Shown in pieces: positions 8,119 to 16,661 of a stretch of DNA of 35,953 bases (position 1 is its first letter; every line of letters begins with the position of its first letter). Source of the stretch: Rhodospirillales bacterium (lineage in GTDB: Bacteria > Pseudomonadota > Alphaproteobacteria > Reyranellales > Reyranellaceae). The position numbers and the translations under genes are program-made. Location of the stretch: positions 1 to 35,953 of the forward strand of contig CANIEC010000031.1 of NCBI GenBank assembly GCA_947466085.1. Direction: 5' to 3'. The notes under the pieces are model-generated. The model saw only the letters and a program-made list of their open reading frames with translations. It was not told where the DNA came from and did no database searches.

Positions 8119-8622
8119 ATGATTCGCCGCCCGCACCCGCACGAAATCAAGCTGCTGCCGCAGATCGAAAACGAAGCCGACCTGCGCTATCGGCGCGTCG
8201 GCCTCGGCCAAGTGGTCGACATGCCGCCCGCCAGCCTCGCCTCGCTCGAGGCCGGCCGGCGCGAAAGACGGCTCTGGATCGCAGTCTCAGCCCTCAACCG
8301 GCCGGTCGGGTTCGCCCTGACGAAGTTTCCGGGTGGCACGGCGTGGCTCGACCAGCTCTCGGTGCTCCAACGCTGGCAGGGGTACGGCTTCGGCACTGCA
8401 TTGATCGAACAAACCGCGACGGCGGCCCGCAGCCTGGGCCATCGCACGCTCCATCTGTCGACCCATCGCGATGTCCCGTGGAACGCGCCCTACTATGCGC
8501 GACGCGGCTTCGCGGAGATGCCCCGCGCAGACTGGCCGCACGTCTTCCGCATGCAGGCCATGGAAGGGAACCGGCATGGCCATCCGCCGTGGCGGCGGAC
8601 GATCATGCGGCGCTTGCTATAA
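8119..8622 (+). CDS. GNAT family N-acetyltransferase
   Basis: 167 residues. The acetyl-CoA binding motif A is visible as LQRWQGYGFGTALIE (about residues 90-104), preceded by the strand AWLDQLSVL and followed by LHLSTHRDVPWNAPYYARRGF, a typical GNAT C-terminus. It would transfer an acetyl group from acetyl-CoA to an unknown amine. The ATG at 8119 directly precedes the conserved start of the domain (IRRPHPHEI). A short palindromic repeat follows its stop. It is divergent from the hydratase gene with a 45-base gap. Confidence 0.85.
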   Translation: MIRRPHPHEIKLLPQIENEADLRYRRVGLGQVVDMPPASLASLEAGRRERRLWIAVSALNRPVGFALTKFPGGTAWLDQLSVLQRWQGYGFGTALIEQTATAARSLGHRTLHLSTHRDVPWNAPYYARRGFAEMPRADWPHVFRMQAMEGNRHGHPPWRRTIMRRLL

Positions 8623-8626
8623 ATCT

Positions 8627-8678
8627 CCGTCGTCCTGAGCGAAGCCGCCCGCAGGGTGGCGTAGTCGAAGGACGACGG
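8627..8678. repeat. Palindromic repeat, CCGTCGTCCT arms
   Basis: Arms CCGTCGTCCT (8627-8636) and AGGACGACGG (8669-8678) are exact inverted copies, with the inner GAGCGAAG and TAGTCGA segments typical of the larger family seen at 11623-11708 and 35798-35913. It sits five bases after the GNAT stop, between convergent genes, and could terminate both. Confidence 0.75.
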
Positions 8679-8713
8679 ATAATTCTGTCGCCCGAGATAC
8701 AAGAGATGACGCA

Positions 8714-9610
8714 CTACTCCGCGGCGACGGAGAGGCCCATCTGCTCGCAGGTCGGTGCCACGTCGGAGACGGTGGCGCGGCGCATGTCGCGCTTGTAGCG
8801 CTGGTCGTCGAACTCCATGCCGCGATGCATGGTGCAGCGATTGTCCCAGATCACGAGGTCGTTCTCGCGCCAGCGATGGGCATGGACGAACTGACGCTGT
8901 GTCGCGTGCGCGGTGAGCTCGTCGATGAGCTGGCGCGCTTCGTCGTCTTGCATGCCGCGGATCGCGCCGGCGTGGCTGGCGATGTAGAGGCTCATGCGGC
9001 CCGAATCGGGCAAGCGGCGCACCAGCACCTGCGGCACCGGCGCGAAGGCCGCGCGCTCGCTCTCGTCGAAATCCTTGAAGCCGAGCTTGCCACGCGAGGT
9101 CATGATCGAATGCTCGGCGACCAGTCCGGCGATGCGTTGCTTGGTGGAGTCCGGCAGCGCGTCGTAGGCCGCGCGCATGTCGGCGAACTCGGTATGGCCG
9201 CCGATCGGCGGGATCGAACGGGCATGCAGCATCGAGCAGTAGGCGGGCAGGCGCTTGAACGACGAATCGGTGTGCCACAGCCGGTTGCCGAGATTGTAGA
9301 GACGCTGGCGGTTGTTGGTCTCCAGGATCCGGTTCTCGGCGTCGAGATTGCCGACATCGGCCATGTTCTGGTGCAGCCGCAGGTTATGGCCCTTGCGGGC
9401 CATGAAGACGGTCGTCTCGAGCGGTCCGAAATGGCGCGCGAAGGCGAGCTGGCTGTCGTCGTCGAATTCCTGGTCGGGAAAGACCAGGACCGCATACTTG
9501 GTGAAAGCCGCGCGGATCGCGGCCAGGTCCTCGGACGAGACCTTGTTCAGGGCGACGTCGCCGACTTCGGCCACGAAGTCGGGCGTCACGGCATGGATCG
9601 ACACAGTCAC
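8714..9610 (-). CDS. TauD/TfdA-family 2-oxoglutarate-dependent dioxygenase
   Basis: 298 residues, cytosolic. The non-haem Fe(II) triad is intact: LWHTDSSF gives His113 and Asp115, and NRCTMHRG gives His262; the basic run YKRDMRRAT near 272-280 would bind the 2-oxoglutarate carboxylate. Family members hydroxylate sulfonates, phenoxyacetates or other small acids using 2-oxoglutarate and O2; the substrate here is unknown. Start is the GTG at 9610, with GGAGGAAG eight bases upstream. It is divergent from a second, unrelated 2OG-Fe(II) oxygenase gene, with an 82-base gap. Confidence 0.9.
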   Translation of the reverse strand: MTVSIHAVTPDFVAEVGDVALNKVSSEDLAAIRAAFTKYAVLVFPDQEFDDDSQLAFARHFGPLETTVFMARKGHNLRLHQNMADVGNLDAENRILETNNRQRLYNLGNRLWHTDSSFKRLPAYCSMLHARSIPPIGGHTEFADMRAAYDALPDSTKQRIAGLVAEHSIMTSRGKLGFKDFDESERAAFAPVPQVLVRRLPDSGRMSLYIASHAGAIRGMQDDEARQLIDELTAHATQRQFVHAHRWRENDLVIWDNRCTMHRGMEFDDQRYKRDMRRATVSDVAPTCEQMGLSVAAE

Positions 9611-9662
9611 CGGGCTTCCTCCTCGCTCTGCTTATGCGACGGATTGGACCACCTAACGGACA

Positions 9663-9685
9663 ATCGGGCAATCGCGGGATATACT
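9663..9685 (+). promoter_or_regulatory. Candidate promoter placing the start site at the ATG
   Basis: TATACT (9680-9685) matches the -10 consensus at five of six positions; a CGGACA-like -35 ends at about 9662, 17 bases upstream. The first base of the ATG (9693) is eight bases after the -10, where transcription would start, and no Shine-Dalgarno sequence is present. This suggests a leaderless mRNA for the oxygenase gene. Confidence 0.45.
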
Positions 9686-9692
9686 TTCAGCC

Positions 9693-10340
9693 ATGATCGA
9701 GAAGCAGGAAGTGCAGGAGATCTTCCCGACCCCGCTGTGGATCGTGGACCTCCAGCCGGCCGCAGCGGCGAGCCTCAATGCGAAACTCAAGGCCGAGATC
9801 GAACGGTTGATCGCGCCGCGAGCGAAGGTGCCGGCCGGCAGCAACTGGCAGACGCCGCAGGACCTCCACACGCGCCCGGCCTTCGCGGAGTTCGCCAAGC
9901 TGGTCGAGACCGCAGGCCGCGGCGTCGCCCGCTTCCTGCAGGTCGATCAGTATCCGATGGCGATCACAGGCTGCTGGGCCAACGTCAATCCGCCCGGCGC
10001 CTACCATCCGATGCACCATCATCCCAACAACTACCTGAGCGGCGTCTACTATGTGTCGATCCCGGCCGGCGGTTCGCAGATCCTGTTCCAGGATCCCCGC
10101 GGCCAGGCCTCGATGATCATGCCCAAGCCGCGCCAGTACACCCGCCTCACCGCCAACGGCGCCAATGCGCCGAGCAGGGAAGGCCGCATGGTGATCTTCC
10201 CGTCCTGGCTGAAGCACACGGTGCCGGCCAATGACGGGGAAAGCGACCGCATCAGCATCTCGTTCAACCTGATGTTCAAGAATTTCAGCGAAACCATGGC
10301 CTCGCCGATGTGGGATCCCACGGCGGGCAAGGAGAAGTGA
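9693..10340 (+). CDS. TIGR02466-type 2OG-Fe(II) oxygenase
   Basis: 215 residues. A double-stranded beta-helix oxygenase of the TIGR02466 (putative 2OG-Fe(II) oxygenase) type. It opens with the typical IFPTPLW, and the iron site is readable: YHPMHHHPNN (His105, His108-110), Asp134 in LFQDPRG, His175 in SWLKHTVPAN, and Arg186 in DRISISFN for 2-oxoglutarate. Its substrate is unknown; relatives are often fused or linked to TPR proteins. Its stop overlaps the start of the TPR gene by one base (TGATG), so translation is probably coupled. It appears to lack a ribosome binding site. Confidence 0.88.
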   Translation: MIEKQEVQEIFPTPLWIVDLQPAAAASLNAKLKAEIERLIAPRAKVPAGSNWQTPQDLHTRPAFAEFAKLVETAGRGVARFLQVDQYPMAITGCWANVNPPGAYHPMHHHPNNYLSGVYYVSIPAGGSQILFQDPRGQASMIMPKPRQYTRLTANGANAPSREGRMVIFPSWLKHTVPANDGESDRISISFNLMFKNFSETMASPMWDPTAGKEK

Positions 10341-11632
10341 TGAGCCTGCAGGATCGCTACGGCAACGAACTCGGCACGCAATCGGTCGCGGCGCGCGATG
10401 CCTATCTGGCAGGCGTCGAGAGCCTGATGGCCGCGACGCCCGGCATGGACACGGCCTTCCAGAAATCCGTCGAAGCCGACGAGAGCTTCGCGCTGGGCCA
10501 CATCTCGCTGGCCCGCGCAAAGCAGTTGCTGGGCCGCGGCCACGAGGCCAAGGCGCCGCTGGCGCGCGCCAAGGAGCTGGCCGCCACTGCATCCCCGCGC
10601 GAGCAGAGCCAGATCGCCATCTTCGAGAAGATCCTGACCGGCCAAGGTGCCGCCGCCCTCGAGGCGATCCGCGAGCACATGAAGGAATGGCCGCGCGACG
10701 CCATGGCGCTCGCGCCCGCGACCAGCGTGTTCGGCCTGATCGGCTTCTCCGGCAAGACCGGCCGCGAGGTCGACCAGCTGGCGCTGCTCGAACCGTTCGA
10801 GAAGCACTATGGCGACGACTGGTGGTACCGCACGCAGCTCGCCTTCGCGCAGATCGAGCTGCAGAAGCTCGACGAGGGCCAGCGCAACATCGATGCCGCC
10901 CTCGAAGCCTTTCCCAAGAGCGCCCACGCCGCGCACATCCGCGGCCACCTGTTCTACGAGTTGGGCGAGCGCGAGGCCGGACTCGCCTTCCTGCGGGATT
11001 GGATGAAGGACTATTCGCGCGATGGCCTGATGCACGTCCACAACAACTGGCACCTTGCGCTGTGGTCGATGGAAACCGGACGCATGGAAGACGCCTGGCG
11101 CATCTATGACGAGGCGCTTAGTCCCGCTGTCGCCTGGGGACCGCAGGTCAACGTCGCGACCGACTGCCCGGCCTTCCTCGCGCGCGCGGAGATGGCGGGC
11201 GAACCGCGGCAGGCCGGGCGGTGGCGCGAGGTCGCCGACTACGCCACCAAGTGGTTCGGCCGACCGGGCCTCGGCTTCGTCGACATGCATACGGTGCTGG
11301 CCTACGCGATGGCCGGCGACGGCGCGACGCTTGCCAAGTTCATCGAGAGCCCGCGCGGCGCCACCGCCGACATGCTGCCGTCGCTGGCGCACGGCTTCGA
11401 GGCCTATGCGCAGGGCGACTGGAAGCGCGCGATCGGCGAGATCGAGCCCCTGCTCGCCACGCACGAGCGCCTGGGCGGCAGCCGCGCGCAACGCGACCTG
11501 CTCGAGTACATCGTGACCTCGGCGATGGTGAAGGCCGGCCGCGCCGCGGAGGCCCGCGCCATGATCGAGAAGCGCCGGCCACAAAACGGCAAGGGCAAGG
11601 GGTTCCCGCTGGCGGGGCTCATGTCATCCTGA
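10340..11632 (+). CDS. TTC38-like tetratricopeptide repeat protein
   Basis: 430 residues, cytosolic, largely helical. The opening DRYGNELGTQS, the segment SFALGHISLARAK (about 49-61), and HVHNNWHLALWSMETGR in the middle are characteristic of the TTC38 family (TPR protein 38), found in bacteria and animals without a firm biochemical role. The ATG at 10340 overlaps the preceding oxygenase stop by one base. A joint function, with the TPR protein as scaffold or substrate carrier for the oxygenase, is an inference from coupling. The last residues and stop codon (CTC ATG TCA TCC TGA) come from a palindromic repeat, so the native C-terminus may have been altered. Confidence 0.85.
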   Translation: MSLQDRYGNELGTQSVAARDAYLAGVESLMAATPGMDTAFQKSVEADESFALGHISLARAKQLLGRGHEAKAPLARAKELAATASPREQSQIAIFEKILTGQGAAALEAIREHMKEWPRDAMALAPATSVFGLIGFSGKTGREVDQLALLEPFEKHYGDDWWYRTQLAFAQIELQKLDEGQRNIDAALEAFPKSAHAAHIRGHLFYELGEREAGLAFLRDWMKDYSRDGLMHVHNNWHLALWSMETGRMEDAWRIYDEALSPAVAWGPQVNVATDCPAFLARAEMAGEPRQAGRWREVADYATKWFGRPGLGFVDMHTVLAYAMAGDGATLAKFIESPRGATADMLPSLAHGFEAYAQGDWKRAIGEIEPLLATHERLGGSRAQRDLLEYIVTSAMVKAGRAAEARAMIEKRRPQNGKGKGFPLAGLMSS

Positions 11633-11708
11633 GCGAAGCGAAGGATCTCACGCTAGCCACGGAGTTCTTTGGTCGCTCCGCAAGGTCCTTCGCTGCGCTC
11701 AGGACGAC
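11623..11708. repeat. Palindromic repeat between convergent genes, supplying both stop codons
   Basis: The left arm (11623-11648) reads GTCATCCTGAGCGAAGCGAA..., and the right arm (about 11683-11708) is its imperfect inverted copy, ending GCTCAGGACGAC. The TGA of the TPR gene (11630-11632) lies in the left arm; the stop of the LLM gene (11699-11701) lies in the right arm in mirror position. Both proteins thus end in Ser-Ser encoded by the repeat. Likely also a bidirectional terminator. Confidence 0.8.
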
Positions 11709-12715
11709 AGTTTGAATTCCTCGGCCAGCAACTCATACGACCGCTTCCGCTTCTCGAAGTCGTAGCAGATCGTCACCGCCATGATCTCGTCGACCTCGTA
11801 GGCGGCGGCGTGGCGTTCGAGCCCTGCCCTCACCGTCCTGGGCGAGCCGACCACCGAGCGGCGACGCAGTGCCGGCAGCCAGCGTTCCGCGCCGGGCGCC
11901 TTGGCGGCTTCCGTCGCTTCCGCGACCGACGGGACGGGACCGGGATTGCCGAGCGTCCGCAAGCGCATCGCCCAGACCTCGCGGCTGCGCGACAGGAGAT
12001 CGGCCTCCTCGTCGGTTTCGGCGCAGAGCACCGAGATCGCCATCATCGGCACCGGCCTGGGATGAAGCGACGAAGGTTTGAAGTGCGCGCGGTAGGCGCG
12101 GGTCACGCCATCGCCGCCGTCGGGATTGATGAAGTGGGCGAAGCAGAACGGCAGGCCGAAATGCGCGGCCAGCGCGGCACTGTCGTCGCTCGATCCCAGC
12201 AGCCAGACGTCGGGCGCGGTGTCGCCGGTCGGCTGGGCCACCACGCCGGTGCCTTCGTGATTGAGCGGCAACGCGTCGTGCAGCCAGGCGACGAGGTCGC
12301 GCACCTGGTAGGGATACTTGTCGGCATTGCTCCAGTTGGGCTTGCCGTCGGCCAGGATGCGCATCGTGTGCTGGTCGCTGCCCGGGGCACGGCCGATGCC
12401 GACATCGATGCGGCCGGGGAACAGCGTCTCCAGCATGCGGAAATTCTCCGCCACCTTGTAGGCGCTGTAGTGCGGCAGCATCACGCCGCCCGATCCGACC
12501 CGGATGCGCTCGGTGAGACCCGCCACCCGCGTGATCAGCACCTCCGGCGTCGAGCCGGCCAGCGCCTCGCTGCTATGGTGCTCGGCCAGCCAGTAGCGCG
12601 TGTAGCCCAGCCGGTCGCAGAGCTGTGCGAGTTCCAGCGTGTCACGCACGGCTTCGGCCGGCGTGCGACCCTTAGCGATCGGCGACTGGTCGAGAACGCT
12701 GAGGCGCAGCGACAA
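11699..12715 (-). CDS. LLM class flavin-dependent oxidoreductase
   Basis: 338 residues, cytosolic TIM-barrel. The start region RLSVLDQSPIAKG, then YTRYWLAEHHSSEALAG, IRVGSGGVMLPHY and FPGRIDVGIGRAPGSD are the signature blocks of the bacterial luciferase-like monooxygenases of the MsnO8/YhbW subgroup. It would use reduced flavin and O2 on an unknown substrate. The start is a TTG at 12715, because the conserved RLSVLDQSP begins immediately after it; this codon lies five bases beyond the accA stop, so the two are co-transcribed. The C-terminal Ser-Ser and stop lie in a palindromic repeat. Confidence 0.88.
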   Translation of the reverse strand: MSLRLSVLDQSPIAKGRTPAEAVRDTLELAQLCDRLGYTRYWLAEHHSSEALAGSTPEVLITRVAGLTERIRVGSGGVMLPHYSAYKVAENFRMLETLFPGRIDVGIGRAPGSDQHTMRILADGKPNWSNADKYPYQVRDLVAWLHDALPLNHEGTGVVAQPTGDTAPDVWLLGSSDDSAALAAHFGLPFCFAHFINPDGGDGVTRAYRAHFKPSSLHPRPVPMMAISVLCAETDEEADLLSRSREVWAMRLRTLGNPGPVPSVAEATEAAKAPGAERWLPALRRRSVVGSPRTVRAGLERHAAAYEVDEIMAVTICYDFEKRKRSYELLAEEFKLSS

Positions 12716-12720
12716 GGAAG

Positions 12721-13674
<954 letters not shown>

Positions 13675-13707
13675 TGAGGGCAGGTGTCGCCCGGTCGCGG
13701 AATCCTG

Positions 13708-14649
13708 TCAACCGGCCGGCCGGCCCTTCCGGCGGGCCAGCGGATGATGGTCCTGGACCAGCGAACGCAGCTTCTCGTCGAGCACGTGCGTATAGATCTG
13801 GGTGGTGGCGATATCTGCATGGCCCAGCATCAATTGGACGGAGCGCAGATCGGCGCCGCCGGCCAAGAGATGGCTGGCAAAGGCGTGGCGCAGCACATGC
13901 GGCGACACCCGTGCCGGATCGATGCCGGCGCCCAGCGCCGCTTCCTTCAGGAGCTGTGCGAAACGCTGGCGCGTCAGGTGGCCGGTCCGGCCGCGCGAGG
14001 GGAACAGGAACCGCGAGGTCTCGCCCTCGGCGAGCTGACTGCTGCGCATGTGCAGCCAGGCGACGATCGCCGTCCGCGCCGGGTCCGACAGCGGAACCAG
14101 CCGCTCCTTGTCGCCCTTGCCGCGGACCAGCAGCATCGAGGGATCGCGTTCGACGGCAGACAAAGGAAGACTCACCAGCTCCGACACGCGCAGGCCGGCG
14201 GCGTAGAGGATTTCCAGCAGCGTCGCCATGCGGCCGCCATCCACGGCGTCCTTGGTACGCGCCGCCTCGATCAGCCGGTCGACCTCCTCGCGCGACAGGA
14301 CCTTGGGCAACGGCCGTCCGAGCCGCGGCGAGTCGAGCGTGCTCGCCGGATCGTCGTCGCGCAGGCGCTCGGCGAGCAGAAAACGGAAGAACTGCCGCAT
14401 CACCGAGAGGCGCCGGGCCACCGTGCGCGGCGTCATCCCGACATAGTCGAGCGACTTCAGATAGGCGCGCAATGCCGTCGGGTCGGCCGTCACGGTGCTC
14501 TGCTTGCGCCGCGCCAGGAACCCCTGAAGGTCGGCCAGGTCGGCCGCGTAGGCGAGCAGCGTGTTCTTGGAGGCGCCGCGTTCGGCCTGCAGCATCTCGA
14601 GGAAGGCCTCGACCTCGCGCACGTGCTTGAAGGCCGGCTTGCGCTTCAT
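13708..14649 (-). CDS. xerD: Tyrosine recombinase XerD
   Basis: 313 residues. An N-terminal SAM-like core-binding domain (about 8-95) is followed by the catalytic domain. All catalytic residues are present: Arg154 (AAGLRVSE), Lys178 (RGKGDKER), His251 and Arg254 (HVLRHAFASH), His277 (MLGHAD) and the nucleophile Tyr286 (QIYTHV). With XerC it resolves chromosome dimers at dif, helped by FtsK. No integrase-type neighbours or attachment sites are seen, so the housekeeping XerD role is preferred over a mobile-element integrase. It starts 15 bases after a small membrane protein gene. Confidence 0.93.
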   Translation of the reverse strand: MKRKPAFKHVREVEAFLEMLQAERGASKNTLLAYAADLADLQGFLARRKQSTVTADPTALRAYLKSLDYVGMTPRTVARRLSVMRQFFRFLLAERLRDDDPASTLDSPRLGRPLPKVLSREEVDRLIEAARTKDAVDGGRMATLLEILYAAGLRVSELVSLPLSAVERDPSMLLVRGKGDKERLVPLSDPARTAIVAWLHMRSSQLAEGETSRFLFPSRGRTGHLTRQRFAQLLKEAALGAGIDPARVSPHVLRHAFASHLLAGGADLRSVQLMLGHADIATTQIYTHVLDEKLRSLVQDHHPLARRKGRPAG

Positions 14650-14664
14650 GGACCGTGGCCGCGG

Positions 14665-14844
14665 CTAGCGCGCAAGGCGCTCATTGGGGACCGGAACCTC
14701 GAAATGCCTGAGCGGAGGGCGCGGTTCGACGACCGCGAGAGCCACCAGCCCGGCAACCACCACGGCCAGGACGGCAGCGATGATCACAGGCCCAAGACGC
14801 AGGGTGGGAATGCTGAATCGGTTTCTGGAGCGGAACAGGGGCAC
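14665..14844 (-). CDS. Small single-pass membrane protein
   Basis: A 59-residue open frame from a GTG at 14844 (an in-frame TGA lies a few codons upstream and no other start fits) to a TAG at 14665. It has a short basic N-terminus (FRSRNRF), one strong membrane helix (about 20-38: VIIAAVLAVVVAGLVALAV) and a conserved-looking tail, HFEVPVPNERLAR, that would face the periplasm. Similar tiny proteins with a VPNxRL-type ending sit at this spot beside xerD in other alphaproteobacteria as far as I recall; function unknown. It is missed by ATG-only gene finding. No clear Shine-Dalgarno, so the start is tentative. Confidence 0.6.
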   Translation of the reverse strand: MPLFRSRNRFSIPTLRLGPVIIAAVLAVVVAGLVALAVVEPRPPLRHFEVPVPNERLAR

Positions 14845-14951
14845 GGCGCCGCAAGGTACCTGCCCGCCGCGAAGGCGGCAATTGCCGAGAGCTCAGACGA
14901 GCAGGATCGAGGCCGGTCGCTTGAAACCGGCGACATTATGGGCGACATCCT

Positions 14952-15530
14952 ATGCTGCAGCTCGACATGGACGCCTCTTCCCCCCTGTCCTTGCCGCGCA
15001 CCGTGGCCCTCGTTGGGTTGATGGGCGCGGGCAAGAGCGCCATCGGCAAGCGACTGGCGGCAAGACTCGGCCTCCCGTTCGTCGATGCAGACGACGAGAT
15101 CGAGCGCGCGGCCGGCTGCACGATCGCTGAATTCTTCGAAAGATATGGCGAGCAGGAATTCCGTGCCGGCGAGCGCCGCGTGATCGGCCGCCTGCTGGAG
15201 GAGACACCGCACGTCCTGTCGACCGGTGGCGGCGCCTACATGGATCCCGAGACACGCGCGCTGATGAAGACCCGCGCCCTGACGGTGTGGCTGCGCGCCG
15301 AACTCGACGTGCTGTTCGACCGGGTGAAGAAGCGGACGCACCGTCCGCTGCTCCGCCAGGGCGACCCGAAGGAAATTCTCGCGCGCCTCATGCAGCAGCG
15401 CTACCCGATCTACGCCGAGGCCGACATCGTGGTCGATTCGACCGCCCAACCGGCCGAACGCACCACGGAGCAGGTACTCGAGGCGATCCGCGCCTATCTG
15501 CAGGCCCCGACACCAGGACAAACGACATGA
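14952..15530 (+). CDS. aroK: Shikimate kinase
   Basis: 192 residues. ATP-dependent phosphorylation of shikimate at the 3-OH, fifth step of the shikimate pathway. Walker A GLMGAGKS (22-29), the magnesium and substrate region FVDADDEIE (43-51), the EFRAGE segment and the shikimate-binding TGGGAY (91-96) are all present, as is the KRTHRPLL lid. Its stop overlaps aroB by four bases (ATGA). Start uncertain between the ATGs at 14952 and 14967; neither has a good ribosome binding site. Divergent from the small membrane protein/xerD group by 107 bases. Confidence 0.95.
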   Translation: MLQLDMDASSPLSLPRTVALVGLMGAGKSAIGKRLAARLGLPFVDADDEIERAAGCTIAEFFERYGEQEFRAGERRVIGRLLEETPHVLSTGGGAYMDPETRALMKTRALTVWLRAELDVLFDRVKKRTHRPLLRQGDPKEILARLMQQRYPIYAEADIVVDSTAQPAERTTEQVLEAIRAYLQAPTPGQTT

Positions 15531-16654
15531 GTTCGCCTCGCACCATCCGCGTCGACCTGGCCGGCCGCGCCTACGACATCGCGATCGGTCCCGGCCTGAT
15601 CGACCGCGCGGGCGAACTGTCGCGCCCGCTGCTGGCCGCGCCCCGCGTCACGATCGTCAGCGACGACACGGTGGCCCCGCTCTACGGCGCGCGCCTCGCC
15701 GCTTCGTTCGACAGGGCCGGCGTCGAGACCCGGACGGTGACCGTGCCCGCCGGCGAAAGCAGCAAGGATTTCGCGAGCTTCGGCCGGCTGATGAACGAGC
15801 TGCTCGACCTGCGCCCCGATCGCAAGACGACGCTGGTGGCGCTGGGCGGCGGCGTGGTGGGCGATCTCACGGGCTTCGCGGCCGCGGTGCTGTTGCGCGG
15901 CGTCGACTTCATCCAGGTGCCGACGACACTTCTGGCCCAGGTCGATTCCTCGGTCGGCGGCAAGACCGGCATCAACACCCGCCACGGCAAGAACCTGGTC
16001 GGCGCCTTCTACCAGCCGCGCCTCGTGCTGGCCGACACCACGGTGCTCGACACGCTGCCGCGTCGCGAATTGCTGGCGGGCTACGCCGAGGTCGCGAAAT
16101 ATGGGCTGATCGACGACCCCGATTTCTTCGCCTGGTGCGAGAAGAACGGCGAGGCCGTGCTGGCGGGCGATGCCGTGGCACGCACCTATGCGATCGAGCA
16201 GAGCTGTCTTTCCAAGGCGCGCATCGTGGCGGCCGACGAGCGCGAGACCACCGACCTGCGGGCCCTCCTCAACCTCGGCCACACGTTCGGCCACGCGCTG
16301 GAGGCCGAGACCGGCTTCGGCGGGGCGCTGTTGCATGGCGAGGCGGTCGGCGCGGGCATGGCGATGGCCTTCGACCTGTCGGCCCGGCTCGGCCTCTGCC
16401 CGGCCGCGGACGCGGAGCGCGTGCGCGGCCATCTCGGCGCCGTCGGCCTGCCGGTCCGGCTGCGCACGATCGGCGGTGACAACAGCCGCACCTGGAATTC
16501 AGCGAGGCTGATCGAACACATGCGCGGCGACAAGAAGGCCGAGGGCGGCAAGCTCACCTTCGTGCTGGCCCGCGGCATCGGAAAATCCTTCGTCACCCGC
16601 GACGTCGACGAGGCGGGCCTGCGAGGCCTGCTCGACGACGCCATCGCAGCCTAG
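15527..16654 (+). CDS. aroB: 3-dehydroquinate synthase
   Basis: 375 residues, usual length. Converts DAHP to 3-dehydroquinate, second step of the shikimate pathway, with NAD and a divalent metal. GGGVVGDLTGF (107-117) binds NAD; PTTLLAQVDSSVGGK (132-146) and the Lys of NTRHGKN line the active site; Glu188 (AGYAEVAKYG) and the histidines of LGHTFGHALE and LHGEAVG are the metal ligands. The ATG overlaps the aroK stop (ATGA), giving translational coupling in an aroK-aroB operon. A longer in-frame extension into aroK is rejected because homology begins at this ATG. Confidence 0.96.
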   Translation: MSSPRTIRVDLAGRAYDIAIGPGLIDRAGELSRPLLAAPRVTIVSDDTVAPLYGARLAASFDRAGVETRTVTVPAGESSKDFASFGRLMNELLDLRPDRKTTLVALGGGVVGDLTGFAAAVLLRGVDFIQVPTTLLAQVDSSVGGKTGINTRHGKNLVGAFYQPRLVLADTTVLDTLPRRELLAGYAEVAKYGLIDDPDFFAWCEKNGEAVLAGDAVARTYAIEQSCLSKARIVAADERETTDLRALLNLGHTFGHALEAETGFGGALLHGEAVGAGMAMAFDLSARLGLCPAADAERVRGHLGAVGLPVRLRTIGGDNSRTWNSARLIEHMRGDKKAEGGKLTFVLARGIGKSFVTRDVDEAGLRGLLDDAIAA

Positions 16655-16661
16655 GCGCGGC

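Noticed and set aside
13708..14649. Integrase of a mobile element
   Set aside because: The recombinase is full-length, XerD-like, and sits in the conserved xerD-accA context without attachment sites or cargo.
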